NCBI GenBank assembly: GCA_016717855.1
Contig: JADKEV010000015.1
Coordinates: forward strand, 62,001 to 126,000
Direction: 5' to 3'
From: Betaproteobacteria bacterium
GTDB lineage: Bacteria; Pseudomonadota; Gammaproteobacteria; Burkholderiales; Casimicrobiaceae
DNA length: 64,000 nt
A program made the translations under genes and the position numbers. Of the stretch, positions 41,346-51,705 are shown piece after piece; the stretch's first letter is position 1, and each line of letters begins with the position of its first letter. The notes below the pieces were generated by a model. It had not been told where the DNA came from. It saw only the letters and a list, made by a program, of their open reading frames with translations, and made no database searches.

Positions 41346-43258
41346 CACGCGCTCAGCTTGTCGGCTGCGGGCGCGCGAAAGCCGCGTTTCAGGTGGACCA
41401 GCAGCAGGGAAATTGCCGCCGGCGTGATCCCGGAGATCCGGGACGCCTGGCCAAGCGTCTGCGGCCGATGCTGGTTGAGCTTTTGCTGCACTTCCGCGGA
41501 AAGTCCGCGCACGCCGCGGTAGTCGAGTTCGGGCGGCAACGGGGTCGCCTCGTTGAACGACTGGCGGTCGATGTCGACCTGCTGGCGCTCGATGTACCCG
41601 GCGTACTTGATGCCGATCTCTACTTGCTCGGCGACCGCCGGGTCCATCGCGCCCGGGCCGACGACGACCCCGGAGGCCTCCAGCGTCATCAGCTGCGCAT
41701 AGGTGACGTTCGGGCGCCGCAATAGGTCAGTTAGCGCATACTCTCGCTCTATTCCTTGTCCTAGAAGGCGCTCGGCCTCAGCTTGGGCGACGATCCGGGG
41801 GTTCACCCAGGTCGATTTCAGCCGTTCGGTCTCCCGCATGATGGCGTCGCGCTTGGTCGCGAAGGCGCTCCAGCGGGCATCGTCGATCAGTCCCAACCGG
41901 CGCGCGGTTTCGGTCAGGCGCAGGTCGGCATTGTCTTCGCGCAGTTGCAGGCGGTACTCGGCGCGCGAAGTGAACATCCGGTAGGGCTCGTTGACGCCGC
42001 GCGTGATCAGGTCATCGACCAGCACGCCCAGATACGCTTCGTGGCGGCGCGGAGACCAGCCGTCGCGCCCCAGCGCCGCCAGCCCCGCGTTGGCGCCGGC
42101 CAGCAGGCCCTGCGCCGCGGCTTCCTCGTAACCGGTGGTCCCATTGATCTGCCCGGCAAAGTACAAACCAGCAATCGACTTGGTCTCCAGCGTGTCCCGC
42201 AGGTTGCGCGGGTCGAAGTAGTCGTACTCGATCGCGTATCCCGGGCGCAGGATGTGCGCGCGCTCGCAATCCTTCATCGACCTGACCAGCGCGATCTGGA
42301 CGTCGAACGGCAGGCTCGTGGAAATCCCGTTGGGGTAGATTTCGCTGGTCGTCAGCCCCTCCGGCTCGAGGAAGATCTGGTGCGAGCTCTTGCCGGCGAA
42401 GCGATGGATCTTGTCCTCGATCGACGGGCAATAGCGCGGACCGACGCCGGCGATGACGCCGGTGTACATCGGCGAGCGGTCGAGGCCGCCGCGGATGATG
42501 TCGTGGGTCCGCTCGTTGGTATGCGTGATCCAGCAGGGTACCTGCCGCGGATGCATCGCCCGCGATCCCATGAACGAGAACACCGGGGCGGGCTCGTCGC
42601 CGGGCTGCACTTCCAGCTGCGCGAAATCGATGGTCTTGCCGTCGAGCCGCGGCGGTGTCCCGGTCTTGAGTCGCCCCACGGGCAGCTTCATCTCCCGCAG
42701 CCGCGCCCCCAGCGTGACGGCCGCCGGATCACCTGCGCGCCCGGCGGTGTAATTCTCCAGCCCCACATGGATCAACCCGGACAGGAAGGTCCCGGTCGTC
42801 AACACCACGGTGTCGGCTTCAAAGCGGATCCCTACCTGCGTCACCACGCCGGTCACCCGGTCGCCTGCGAGGGTCAGGTCGTCGACCGCCTGCTGGAACA
42901 GTGTCAGGTTCGGTTGCGCTTCCAGCCGGGAGCGGATCGCCTGCTTGTAGAGCAACCGGTCAGCCTGCGCCCGGGTCGCCCGAACCGCCGCGCCCTTGCT
43001 CGAATTCAGAATGCGGAACTGGATGCCGGCCTCGTCGGTGGCGATCGCCATCGCGCCACCCAGGGCGTCGACTTCCTTGACCAGATGGCCTTTGCCGATC
43101 CCGCCTATCGACGGATTGCAGGACATTTGCCCGAGCGTTTCGATGCTGTGCGTAAGCAGTAGCGTGCGCGCACCCAGTCGCGCGGCGGCAAGCGCGGCCT
43201 CGGTGCCGGCGTGGCCGCCACCGACGACGATGACCTGGAAGCGCTCGGGAAACAGCAC
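41345..43258 (-). CDS. mnmG: tRNA uridine 5-carboxymethylaminomethyl modification enzyme MnmG
   Basis: 637 residues from a GTG start (LFPERFQVIVVGGGHAGTEA), the length of typical MnmG. With MnmE it modifies the wobble uridine of certain tRNAs, using FAD, whose binding motif VGGGHAGTEAALAAARLG is at residues 12-29. MSCNPSIGGIGKGHLVKE, TTGTFLSGLIHVG, KTGTPPRLDGKTIDF, PRYCPSIEDK and YFAGQINGTTGYEEA are all conserved. The C-terminal helical domain for MnmE binding ends AISLLLVHLKRGF. In-frame codons before the GTG read into non-coding sequence. It is the first gene of the rsmG-parAB operon. Confidence 0.96.
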   Translation of the reverse strand: MLFPERFQVIVVGGGHAGTEAALAAARLGARTLLLTHSIETLGQMSCNPSIGGIGKGHLVKEVDALGGAMAIATDEAGIQFRILNSSKGAAVRATRAQADRLLYKQAIRSRLEAQPNLTLFQQAVDDLTLAGDRVTGVVTQVGIRFEADTVVLTTGTFLSGLIHVGLENYTAGRAGDPAAVTLGARLREMKLPVGRLKTGTPPRLDGKTIDFAQLEVQPGDEPAPVFSFMGSRAMHPRQVPCWITHTNERTHDIIRGGLDRSPMYTGVIAGVGPRYCPSIEDKIHRFAGKSSHQIFLEPEGLTTSEIYPNGISTSLPFDVQIALVRSMKDCERAHILRPGYAIEYDYFDPRNLRDTLETKSIAGLYFAGQINGTTGYEEAAAQGLLAGANAGLAALGRDGWSPRRHEAYLGVLVDDLITRGVNEPYRMFTSRAEYRLQLREDNADLRLTETARRLGLIDDARWSAFATKRDAIMRETERLKSTWVNPRIVAQAEAERLLGQGIEREYALTDLLRRPNVTYAQLMTLEASGVVVGPGAMDPAVAEQVEIGIKYAGYIERQQVDIDRQSFNEATPLPPELDYRGVRGLSAEVQQKLNQHRPQTLGQASRISGITPAAISLLLVHLKRGFRAPAADKLSA

Positions 43259-43355
43259 GGTGGAAGACGGCTTTTTCGGGGTCGAAAGAGGCGCGATTGT
43301 ACGCCAAAACCCTTCCGCCCTGCACCCGCCCGACCGGGTTGGCTGCGACGGCCGG

Positions 43356-44243
43356 CTACCGCAACTGCGCCAGCACCCATTCGGTCGTGCGGCGCAGCGA
43401 CTTTTCGCGAGCTTCCGGATGGGTTCCCACATGCGCCCCTTTTCTCCCGGGGCCCATGTTGGGCAGGAGCCGGACCGGCTGCCGCACCCGGTCGAAACTG
43501 TGATGGGCGTCAGGATAAACGTCGATGTCCACCGGCGATCCGTTTGCGCGTGCCCGCTCCGCGAGCCATTCGCAGTGCTGTGCCGGCGTCCAGTCATCGG
43601 CGGCCCCGGACTGTATCAGCAGCGGCGCCGTCGGCCGCCACGACTCGCGGGTCAGGGGGAGACATCCAGGATAGTAGGCGACCGCGGCTTTGAATCGGGG
43701 ACCGTCGGCCCTGCGGCCTGGGGCCGTCGCCGACAGCGCATTCAGCGTCACGCTGCCGCCGTTCGACCAGCCCTGGAGAAGAATCCGAGCCGGATCGACT
43801 TCGGGAAGGCCGGCCAGGTACGACAGCCCTGCGTAGGCATCGCGTACCCGCTCGACATTCACCCGGATTCTCCTGGCGTTCTGGGTGCAGACCTCCTTGT
43901 CACCCCGGGGCGTCAAGCTGTCCAGTACCAGCACAACAAGTCCCAGGCGGACCCAGTGCTCGGCCCAGAAGCGGTACGACTCGTTGGGCGTTCCCGCCGC
44001 GTTGCGAAATCCTCCACAGCCGTGGAGTTGCAGCATGGCCGGGTGCGCACCCGGCGAGGCGGGTCGATACAGGAAGGCCGACAATTCGACATCCGAACCG
44101 GAAATCGACACTGCGACCGGTCGCAGGGAGTTGCCAGCCATTGCCTGCTGTGGCACCGGTGACTGAACTGACTGCGGTTGGACGCTCACAGCACATCCGG
44201 TCAGGAACGACGCCATGCCTACTGCCAGCAGCCGATGTTTCAC
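43356..44243 (-). CDS. Dienelactone-hydrolase-family lipoprotein
   Basis: 295 residues from GTG. The N-terminus VKHRLLAVGMASFLTGC is a lipoprotein signal (lipobox LTGC, acylated Cys17), placing it in the cell envelope. The alpha/beta hydrolase body has LQLHGCGGFRN near the oxyanion region and the nucleophile Ser in LQGWSNGGSV. The acid residue probably lies in SGAADDWTPAQHC, and the His in PDAHHSFDR. It probably cleaves an ester or lactone; the substrate is unknown. The start codon lies inside a parS-like site (44236-44251). It is 97 nt upstream of mnmG and on the same strand, but coupling is unclear. Confidence 0.87.
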   Translation of the reverse strand: MKHRLLAVGMASFLTGCAVSVQPQSVQSPVPQQAMAGNSLRPVAVSISGSDVELSAFLYRPASPGAHPAMLQLHGCGGFRNAAGTPNESYRFWAEHWVRLGLVVLVLDSLTPRGDKEVCTQNARRIRVNVERVRDAYAGLSYLAGLPEVDPARILLQGWSNGGSVTLNALSATAPGRRADGPRFKAAVAYYPGCLPLTRESWRPTAPLLIQSGAADDWTPAQHCEWLAERARANGSPVDIDVYPDAHHSFDRVRQPVRLLPNMGPGRKGAHVGTHPEAREKSLRRTTEWVLAQLR

Positions 44244-44251
44244 GTGAAACC
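44236..44251. other. parS-like centromere site 1
   Basis: TGTTTCACGTGAAACC matches the bacterial parS consensus TGTTTCACGTGAAACA at 15 of 16 positions. It lies about 4.5 kb from parB and overlaps the GTG start of the lipoprotein gene. It is presumably a ParB loading site. Confidence 0.82.
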
Positions 44252-44393
44252 CCCTTCCGACCGCCGGTATGGGGCTGGTGGCCTTGTTCCTGCGACGACA
44301 ACTTCCGGAGCTGCGGACAAAAAAAGTGCGCCGGACGATGGCACGGCGCATTGGGTATCGGGACGCCCACAATGACTAAGAGTCACGGACGGT

Positions 44394-44418
44394 CCCGCGG
44401 ACGCCAGGGGTCCGCGGG
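44394..44418 (-). terminator. Hairpin after pckG
   Basis: CCCGCGGAC-N7-GTCCGCGGG, a perfect nine-base-pair GC-rich stem, lies 9 bp past the pckG stop. There is no clear T run after it on the minus strand, so it may be a Rho-aided or weak intrinsic terminator. Confidence 0.5.
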
Positions 44419-44426
44419 CTCCAGGC

Positions 44427-46268
<1,842 letters not shown>

Positions 46269-46433
46269 GAAAAGTCCTTGGTTGGTTTACGAACGATCTG
46301 CTGACGGCACGGCGTCTCGCACGGGGGTGGTGCGCGGAACGGCCAATGTGACCGGGGGCTGGCCCCTTGCCCCACCGCGGATCGCGTCGGGGAAAGCGCG
46401 CACTCTACCACCGCCGCCCTGCCCGGCAAAGTT

Positions 46434-46449
46434 GTCTGACCGGTCAGAC
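46434..46449. promoter_or_regulatory. Perfect palindrome, possible regulator-binding site
   Basis: GTCTGACCGGTCAGAC is a perfect 16-bp palindrome 5 bp past the tam-like stop and about 165 bp before the pckG start. Its form resembles operators of TetR-family repressors. No regulator gene is adjacent. It may control pckG, or may be a small terminator hairpin. Confidence 0.45.
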
Positions 46450-46454
46450 CGATT

Positions 46455-47231
46455 TCACGCGACCTGCGCCACCATGAACAGACGGCGGAACGGCAGCAGC
46501 GTCGTGCCATCGCTGCGCCGCGGGTACGCCTCGCGCAAGGCCTGCCCAAAGCGCGCGGTGAACGCGGCATAGCCGTCCGCATCGAGCGTGTCGCGCACGG
46601 GAACCAGCGCGGAACCCTTGATCCACTCCAGCACGGCGTCCTCGCCCTCGAGCACCTGCAGATACTCGGTTTCCCAGATGTCGAGCGTCCTCGCGTGCGG
46701 CCGCAGCCAATCGTAGTAGGCGGACGGCGCGGCCACCGGCTCCCAGTCGGCGAACGCGGCCAGGCGCTGCCGCCAGCGCGCATCCTGCATGGTCTCGCGC
46801 AGCAGCCGGTGCGAAGGCGCGGCGAAGTTGCGCGGCATCTGGCACGCCAGCACGCCCCCGGGCGCCAGCGCCTCCAGCAGCGCGGGGAACAACGACGCAT
46901 GGTCGGGCAGCCAATGCAACGCCGCGTTGGTGAACACCAGATCGTAGCCAGCCGCGGTCCCCTCCCTGGCCCACGCCGCGATGTCGCCGGCTACCCAGTG
47001 CTCGCCCGGATGGTCGGCGCGCGCCTTGGCCAGCATCGCCGCGTCGTTGTCCAGCCCCGTCAGTTCGCAGCCGGGCCAGCGCTCCCGCAGCAGCATCGTC
47101 GCGTTGCCCGGGCCGCAGCCCAGGTCGATCACCCGCGCGGGCGCGGACAGGTGAACGGCCGCGATCAGGTCGAGCACCGGGCGCAACCGGTGACCGCCAA
47201 ACCGCAGGTACTGCTCCGCACTCCAGGTCAT
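46455..47231 (-). CDS. tam: Trans-aconitate 2-methyltransferase-like protein
   Basis: 258 residues matching Tam: start MTWSAEQYLRFGGHRLRPVLDLI, SAM motif VIDLGCGPGNATMLLRERWP near residue 32, GLDNDAAMLAKARA, and DLVFTNAALHWLPDHASLFP near 98. Late motifs METQ-type YYDWLRPHARTLDIWETEYLQVL and TDPA-type variants fit the family. The enzyme methylates trans-aconitate, an inhibitory by-product of cis-aconitate. It overlaps the stop of the upstream AbrB-family gene by 4 nt, so the two are translated together. Confidence 0.9.
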   Translation of the reverse strand: MTWSAEQYLRFGGHRLRPVLDLIAAVHLSAPARVIDLGCGPGNATMLLRERWPGCELTGLDNDAAMLAKARADHPGEHWVAGDIAAWAREGTAAGYDLVFTNAALHWLPDHASLFPALLEALAPGGVLACQMPRNFAAPSHRLLRETMQDARWRQRLAAFADWEPVAAPSAYYDWLRPHARTLDIWETEYLQVLEGEDAVLEWIKGSALVPVRDTLDADGYAAFTARFGQALREAYPRRSDGTTLLPFRRLFMVAQVA

Positions 47232-48304
47232 CGTGGATCCTCGTCGTCGTTGCGGCGGCTGGCCCGCTGCGCGCGCCACTTTGACGCCAGCTGGTACACC
47301 ACCCCGGTCGTGCTGACCAGCAGCACCATGCGCGTGACGTGAAACGCAGTGACCACCGGCACGCCCAGTTGCAGCACCTTGGCCGTGATCGCCATTTCAG
47401 CGATGCCCCCGGGCGCCATCGCCAACACGGTCGTCCCCGGATGCGCGGGCATCGCCCACGCCAGGAACAGCGCGAACAACGACGCCAGCGTCATGGCCAG
47501 CAACACCGTGACGGTGACGGCCAGCAGGAAGCGCGGCGCGCGCGACAGGAAGTCCCGCTGGAAGCGCGAGGCCAGAGCGCAGCCGATCAACAGTTGCCCC
47601 GCATTCGAGAGCCACGACGGCACCGTGGAAAAGTTGAACTCCTGCGCGGTCAGGGGCAGGGAAACGCACAGCGCCCCTATCACCCAGCCATTCGGCAGCC
47701 GGAAGCGGTGCAGCACCGCGCCGCCCAACGCGGTCAGCGCCATCAGTGTCGCCAGCCCCGGCCACGAGAACTCGCGCGCCCCCTGAACGTAGGGGTCCGC
47801 GCCATGGACGCCGATCCAGGCGTAGAGAAACGGGATCAGGCTCACCACCAGGACGATGCGCAGGCTTTGCGCCACCGCGACCAGATCGGTACGTGCGCCG
47901 AAGCGATCTGCGAGCAGGCTCATTTCGGTCGCGCCGCCGGGCACGCTGGCGAAGAAAGCTGTGCGCCGGTCGACGCCCGCCAGCCGCGCCAGCGCCAGAC
48001 CGCACACGGCGCCGATCCCCAGCGCGTAGACGCCCGCCAGAATCATCCACGGCGCGAGCGCCGCAACCTGACGCACGACTGCCGGCGTGAAGTACAACCC
48101 CAACGCCGAGCCGATGATCCATTGCCCGAGATAGCGCGCCCCGGGCACCGCTTCCACCGGTGCACCTGCCAGCCTGGCGCCCGACACCGCGAACAGCGGG
48201 CCGATCATCCACGGCAGCGGCGTTTGGAGCCAGGCGCACAGAAAGCCGGCGCCGATGGCGAGCAGCAGCCCGAGCAGCGGACCACGCCAGGCGAATGCGC
48301 TCAT
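47228..48304 (-). CDS. AbrB-family membrane protein (putative ammonia-monooxygenase-like transporter)
   Basis: 358 residues with about ten membrane segments in two similar halves: LGLLLAIGAGFLCAWLQTPLPWMIGPLFAVSG near the N-terminus and LLAMTLASLFALFLAW near 260. Conserved loops include ASVPGGATEMSLLADRFGA in the first half and MAPGGIAEMAITAKVL in the second, the repeated family signature. The function is uncertain; E. coli AbrB is called a regulator, but the structure suggests a transporter. The start at 48304 fits the short N-termini of the family; an ATG at 48358 would add 18 residues. The gene is coupled to tam by a 4-nt overlap. Confidence 0.88.
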   Translation of the reverse strand: MSAFAWRGPLLGLLLAIGAGFLCAWLQTPLPWMIGPLFAVSGARLAGAPVEAVPGARYLGQWIIGSALGLYFTPAVVRQVAALAPWMILAGVYALGIGAVCGLALARLAGVDRRTAFFASVPGGATEMSLLADRFGARTDLVAVAQSLRIVLVVSLIPFLYAWIGVHGADPYVQGAREFSWPGLATLMALTALGGAVLHRFRLPNGWVIGALCVSLPLTAQEFNFSTVPSWLSNAGQLLIGCALASRFQRDFLSRAPRFLLAVTVTVLLAMTLASLFALFLAWAMPAHPGTTVLAMAPGGIAEMAITAKVLQLGVPVVTAFHVTRMVLLVSTTGVVYQLASKWRAQRASRRNDDEDPR

Positions 48305-48701
48305 TCGGCAAGCCCGCGCCGCAAGTCCTTGCGCGCGGGCGAAGTCGTATCCCGGCATCGTGTTCACCACCCCGCGCCACCTTGCCTGCCACCATGGATG
48401 CCTCCCCAAGAGCCCACACTCTAGCAGCCTGCAAAAGGACGCAGCGAGGATGGCCGCAAGCCCGGCGCGCTCCCGCCGGCGCACCGGGCTTCCGTCGAGG
48501 CAGGACAGGCTGCCGTCCGCGCATGGTTGCGGCCCAGCCGGTGCGCGCCCTGGCGACGGCTAGTTGCGCCGGCCAATGTTGCCTACCGCACAGAAAGGGC
48601 ACCGCATCGCAGGGGCGAATGCGGCATACCCCACCTATGTGGCCGGACTTTTTCCCAGCAGTTTCATCGCATCAGGGGCAGGCATCGCCGCCAATCGTCG
48701 C

Positions 48702-49940
48702 GTGTCGAGGAAGACTGCCGTGGCCATCGCCATTTCCACGGCGACGCTGTGCGCGGCCGGCGCTCGCGCGGACGAGGCCGGCGTGCCGGCGATTTCGTTC
48801 AGCGGCTTTGGCACTCTCGGCGTGGTCCGCTCCGGCGAGAAGCGAGCCGACCTGACCGCCCACATCATCAAGCCCAATGGTGCAGGCTACAGCCGCACCT
48901 GGAGTGCCAGCGTCGACAGCCTGCTGGGCGCACAGATGACCGCGCATCTCACCCCGCGACTCTCGGCAGTCGTACAAGTGATCGCGGAGCAGAACTACGA
49001 CGACAGTTACCGGCCGCACCTGGAGTGGGCAAATGTCCGGTACGAACTGACGCCGGAACTGGCGATACGCGCGGGCCGCATCGTGCTGCCCGGATTCCTG
49101 GTGTCCGAAACCCGCAAGGTGGCCTATACCTACCCGTGGGTGCGTCCGCCGCCCGCGGTCTATGGTCTCGTTCCGATCACCAACAGCGACGGCGCCGATG
49201 TCAGCTACCGGTTGCGCCTGGGCAGCGTGGCGCACACCATCGAGGTGACGGTCGGGGACAACGAACTGAAACTCGCCAACGACATCGGGACGGCCAAGGC
49301 CAAAGGTTCCCGGGGCATCACCTATACCACCGAATACGGCCCGCTGACGATGCGCGCGACGTACAAGAGATCCTCCGTGACGATCTCGGCGGTCGCGGCG
49401 CTGTTCGATTCGTTCCGGCAATTCGGGCAGAGCGGGAATGCACTTGCCGACAAGTATGGCTCCGTCGACAAGCCGTTCATCGTGCGCGGAATAGGCGCGA
49501 CCTATGACCCGGGCGCCTGGTTCGTGACGGGAGAGTGGGGGCGTGTCGAAACCAATTCGTTCCTGGGCGATCGGTCCGGCTGGTACGGCAGCGGCGGCTA
49601 CCGCTCCGGGAAGTTCACGACGTTTGTCACGTTCGCAAGGGCGCGCGCCGACAACCTGGACGAACCGGGGTTGGACGTGTCCGCGCTGCCGCCCTCACTG
49701 GCCGCGCCCGCAACCGGACTGAATGCGTCGCTCAATTCAATCCTGCGCAACAAACCCGTCCATGACACGTGGTCCGTCGGCGGCCGCTGGGATTTCATGA
49801 AGAATGCTTCCGCCACCCTGCAGTTCGACCACATCCGGATCGGCCCGGGCTCGACCGGCCCATTGACCAACATCCAGCCGGACTTCCAGACCGGCGGCCA
49901 GGCGAACGTGTTCGGCGCCGCGATTGCATTCGTACTCTGA
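48702..49940 (+). CDS. Outer-membrane porin-like protein (first of tandem pair)
   Basis: 412 residues from a GTG giving the signal peptide VSRKTAVAIAISTATLCAAG, cut near ARADE; in-frame ATG at 48564 would place 46 non-signal residues before it. The mature protein is rich in alternating polar and aromatic strands (FSGFGTLGVVRSGEKRAD, GAGYSRTWSASVDSLLGAQM, VIAEQNYDDSYRPHLEWANV), as in beta-barrel outer-membrane proteins. It ends AIAFVL, a slightly altered barrel terminus. It is about half identical to the next gene by eye, so a tandem duplicate. The ligand is unknown. The two genes overlap by 1 nt. Confidence 0.82.
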   Translation: MSRKTAVAIAISTATLCAAGARADEAGVPAISFSGFGTLGVVRSGEKRADLTAHIIKPNGAGYSRTWSASVDSLLGAQMTAHLTPRLSAVVQVIAEQNYDDSYRPHLEWANVRYELTPELAIRAGRIVLPGFLVSETRKVAYTYPWVRPPPAVYGLVPITNSDGADVSYRLRLGSVAHTIEVTVGDNELKLANDIGTAKAKGSRGITYTTEYGPLTMRATYKRSSVTISAVAALFDSFRQFGQSGNALADKYGSVDKPFIVRGIGATYDPGAWFVTGEWGRVETNSFLGDRSGWYGSGGYRSGKFTTFVTFARARADNLDEPGLDVSALPPSLAAPATGLNASLNSILRNKPVHDTWSVGGRWDFMKNASATLQFDHIRIGPGSTGPLTNIQPDFQTGGQANVFGAAIAFVL

Positions 49941-51199
49941 TGCGACCCCTGCCGCCATTCATGCACAGCAGCATTGCCGCCCTCGCGCTGGGTCTGGGTC
50001 TCGTGGCCTGCGCGACCGCGACCGGCGCGCGCGCGGACTCGTCCGCTTCACCGCAGTTCCTGTTCAGCGGCTTCGGCACCTTCGGCGTTGTCCACTCCAG
50101 CGAGCGCAACGCGGACTTCACGTACACGGCAGTCAAGCCCCGTGGCGCCGGCTTCAGCCGGAACTGGAGCCCCGAGATCGACAGCCTGATCGCCGCCCAG
50201 GTGTCCGCCAGTTTCACCCCGGGGCTCTCCGCCGTCGTGCAGGTCATAGCGGAGCAGAACTACGACCACACGTATCGGCCCCATGTCGAGTGGGCGAACG
50301 TCAAGTATCAGTTCACGCCCGACTTCAGCGTCCGCGCCGGCCGCATCGTGCTGCCGATCTTCATGGCGGCGGATACGCGCAAGATCGGCTACGCCAATCC
50401 CTGGGTACGCCAGCCGGTGGAGGTATACAGCCTGGCGCCCATCAGCACCAGCGATGGTCTCGATGCCAGCTACCGGCTGCAGCTCGGCGCGGCGACCAAT
50501 TCCCTCCAGGCCTCCATCGGGCGGGAGGATAAGCGCTTCCCAAGCGCGACCGCGAAGGCCCGCGCGTTGCTGACCGTCGTGAACACGATCGAGCATGGGT
50601 ACGCCACGCTGCGCGTGAGCTACGCCAGGGCCCGCATCACGATCTCCGACTTCGATCCGCTGTTCGACGCGTTCCGCCAGTTCGGACCCGAGGGCACGGC
50701 GCTCGCCGACAAGTACAACGTCAACGCGCGCTTGATGTCACTCATCGGCGTCGGCGCAGGGTTCGATCCCGGGCCGTGGTTCGTGCTGGGCGAATGGAGC
50801 CGGGTCGATGGCCAATCGATCTTCGGCAGGAAGTCGGCGTGGTATGTCGGCGGCGGCTACAGGTTCGGAAAGCTCACGCCGTATGCGGCCTACGCCGCGG
50901 CCAAAGCGGACAATCTTTCCGATCCGGGACTGGCTTTGTCAACCTTGCCGCCGCATCTCGCCGGCCCCGCCAACGGGCTCAACGCCGGACTCAACGAACT
51001 GCTGGGGGTGAAGCTCGTGCAAGACACCTTTACAGTCGGCGCGCGCTGGGATTTCGTCCGCAATGCCGCCCTCAAGGTGCAGTTCGAACACACGCGCATC
51101 GGCGCCGGATCGACCGGCGGGCTGGGCAATCTGCAGCCCGGATTCCGGCCGGGCGGCTCGCTGAACGTCATCAGCGCAACCATCGATTTCGTGTTCTGA
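49940..51199 (+). CDS. Outer-membrane porin-like protein (second of tandem pair)
   Basis: 419 residues. The signal peptide MRPLPPFMHSSIAALALGLG is cut near GARADSS, and the C-terminal residue is phenylalanine (TIDFVF), the usual signal for barrel insertion by the BAM complex. Strand motifs parallel the upstream paralogue: FSGFGTFGVVHSSERNAD, VIAEQNYDHTYRPHVEWANV, FDAFRQFGPEGTALADKYNV. The start overlaps the previous stop, and its own stop overlaps the next gene's ATG (TGATG both times), making a three-gene coupled unit. Confidence 0.87.
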   Translation: MRPLPPFMHSSIAALALGLGLVACATATGARADSSASPQFLFSGFGTFGVVHSSERNADFTYTAVKPRGAGFSRNWSPEIDSLIAAQVSASFTPGLSAVVQVIAEQNYDHTYRPHVEWANVKYQFTPDFSVRAGRIVLPIFMAADTRKIGYANPWVRQPVEVYSLAPISTSDGLDASYRLQLGAATNSLQASIGREDKRFPSATAKARALLTVVNTIEHGYATLRVSYARARITISDFDPLFDAFRQFGPEGTALADKYNVNARLMSLIGVGAGFDPGPWFVLGEWSRVDGQSIFGRKSAWYVGGGYRFGKLTPYAAYAAAKADNLSDPGLALSTLPPHLAGPANGLNAGLNELLGVKLVQDTFTVGARWDFVRNAALKVQFEHTRIGAGSTGGLGNLQPGFRPGGSLNVISATIDFVF

Positions 51200-51642
51200 T
51201 GCGCGCCGCCGCACCCATCACGCAGCCCCGGCTATCCATCGCGCTTGGATTGCTGCTCGGCCTGAGCGTGGGCTCGGCCGCGGCCGAAGTCGTCGTCGTG
51301 GTCTCGAAAAATAGCCCGGTAACGGCGTTGACCAGGGAACAGGTCGTGGACATTTTCCTGGGCAAGGCGAGCCGCTTCCCGGACGGCACCCGGGCGGTGC
51401 CCATCGATCATCTCGAAGGTTCGGCGCTGCGCGACGAGTTCTACCTGAAGTTCGCCGTCAGGTCGCCGGCGCAGGTCAAAGCCCACTGGTCGAAGATCAT
51501 CTTCACGGGCAGGGGCCAGCCTCCACAGGAGATCGCGAACGCCGGCGACATGAAGAAGGTCCTGGCGGAGAATCCCAACGCGATCGGCTACATCGAGCAG
51601 AACCTGGTGGATGCGAGCGTGAAAGTGCTGCTCGCGCAATGA
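51199..51642 (+). CDS. Small PstS-like periplasmic substrate-binding protein
   Basis: 147 residues. The signal peptide (ITQPRLSIALGLLLGLSVGS, cut near AAAEV) precedes a short PBP-like domain: VVVVSKNSPVTALTREQVVDIFLGK, then FPDGTRAVPIDHLEGSALRDEFY, and NPNAIGYIEQNLV at the end. This is the compact single-domain form related to phosphate-binding PstS, about half the size of true PstS. There is no permease or ATPase nearby, so it is unlikely to be a full transporter component. It may instead bind an anion and signal, or work with the two outer-membrane proteins with which it is co-translated. Confidence 0.85.
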   Translation: MRAAAPITQPRLSIALGLLLGLSVGSAAAEVVVVVSKNSPVTALTREQVVDIFLGKASRFPDGTRAVPIDHLEGSALRDEFYLKFAVRSPAQVKAHWSKIIFTGRGQPPQEIANAGDMKKVLAENPNAIGYIEQNLVDASVKVLLAQ

Positions 51643-51705
51643 CTGCGGGTCGCGCACGACAGTTCGCGAGCGGAACCCCGCCCGCGGCAGTGCCGTTCAC
51701 GCCGC

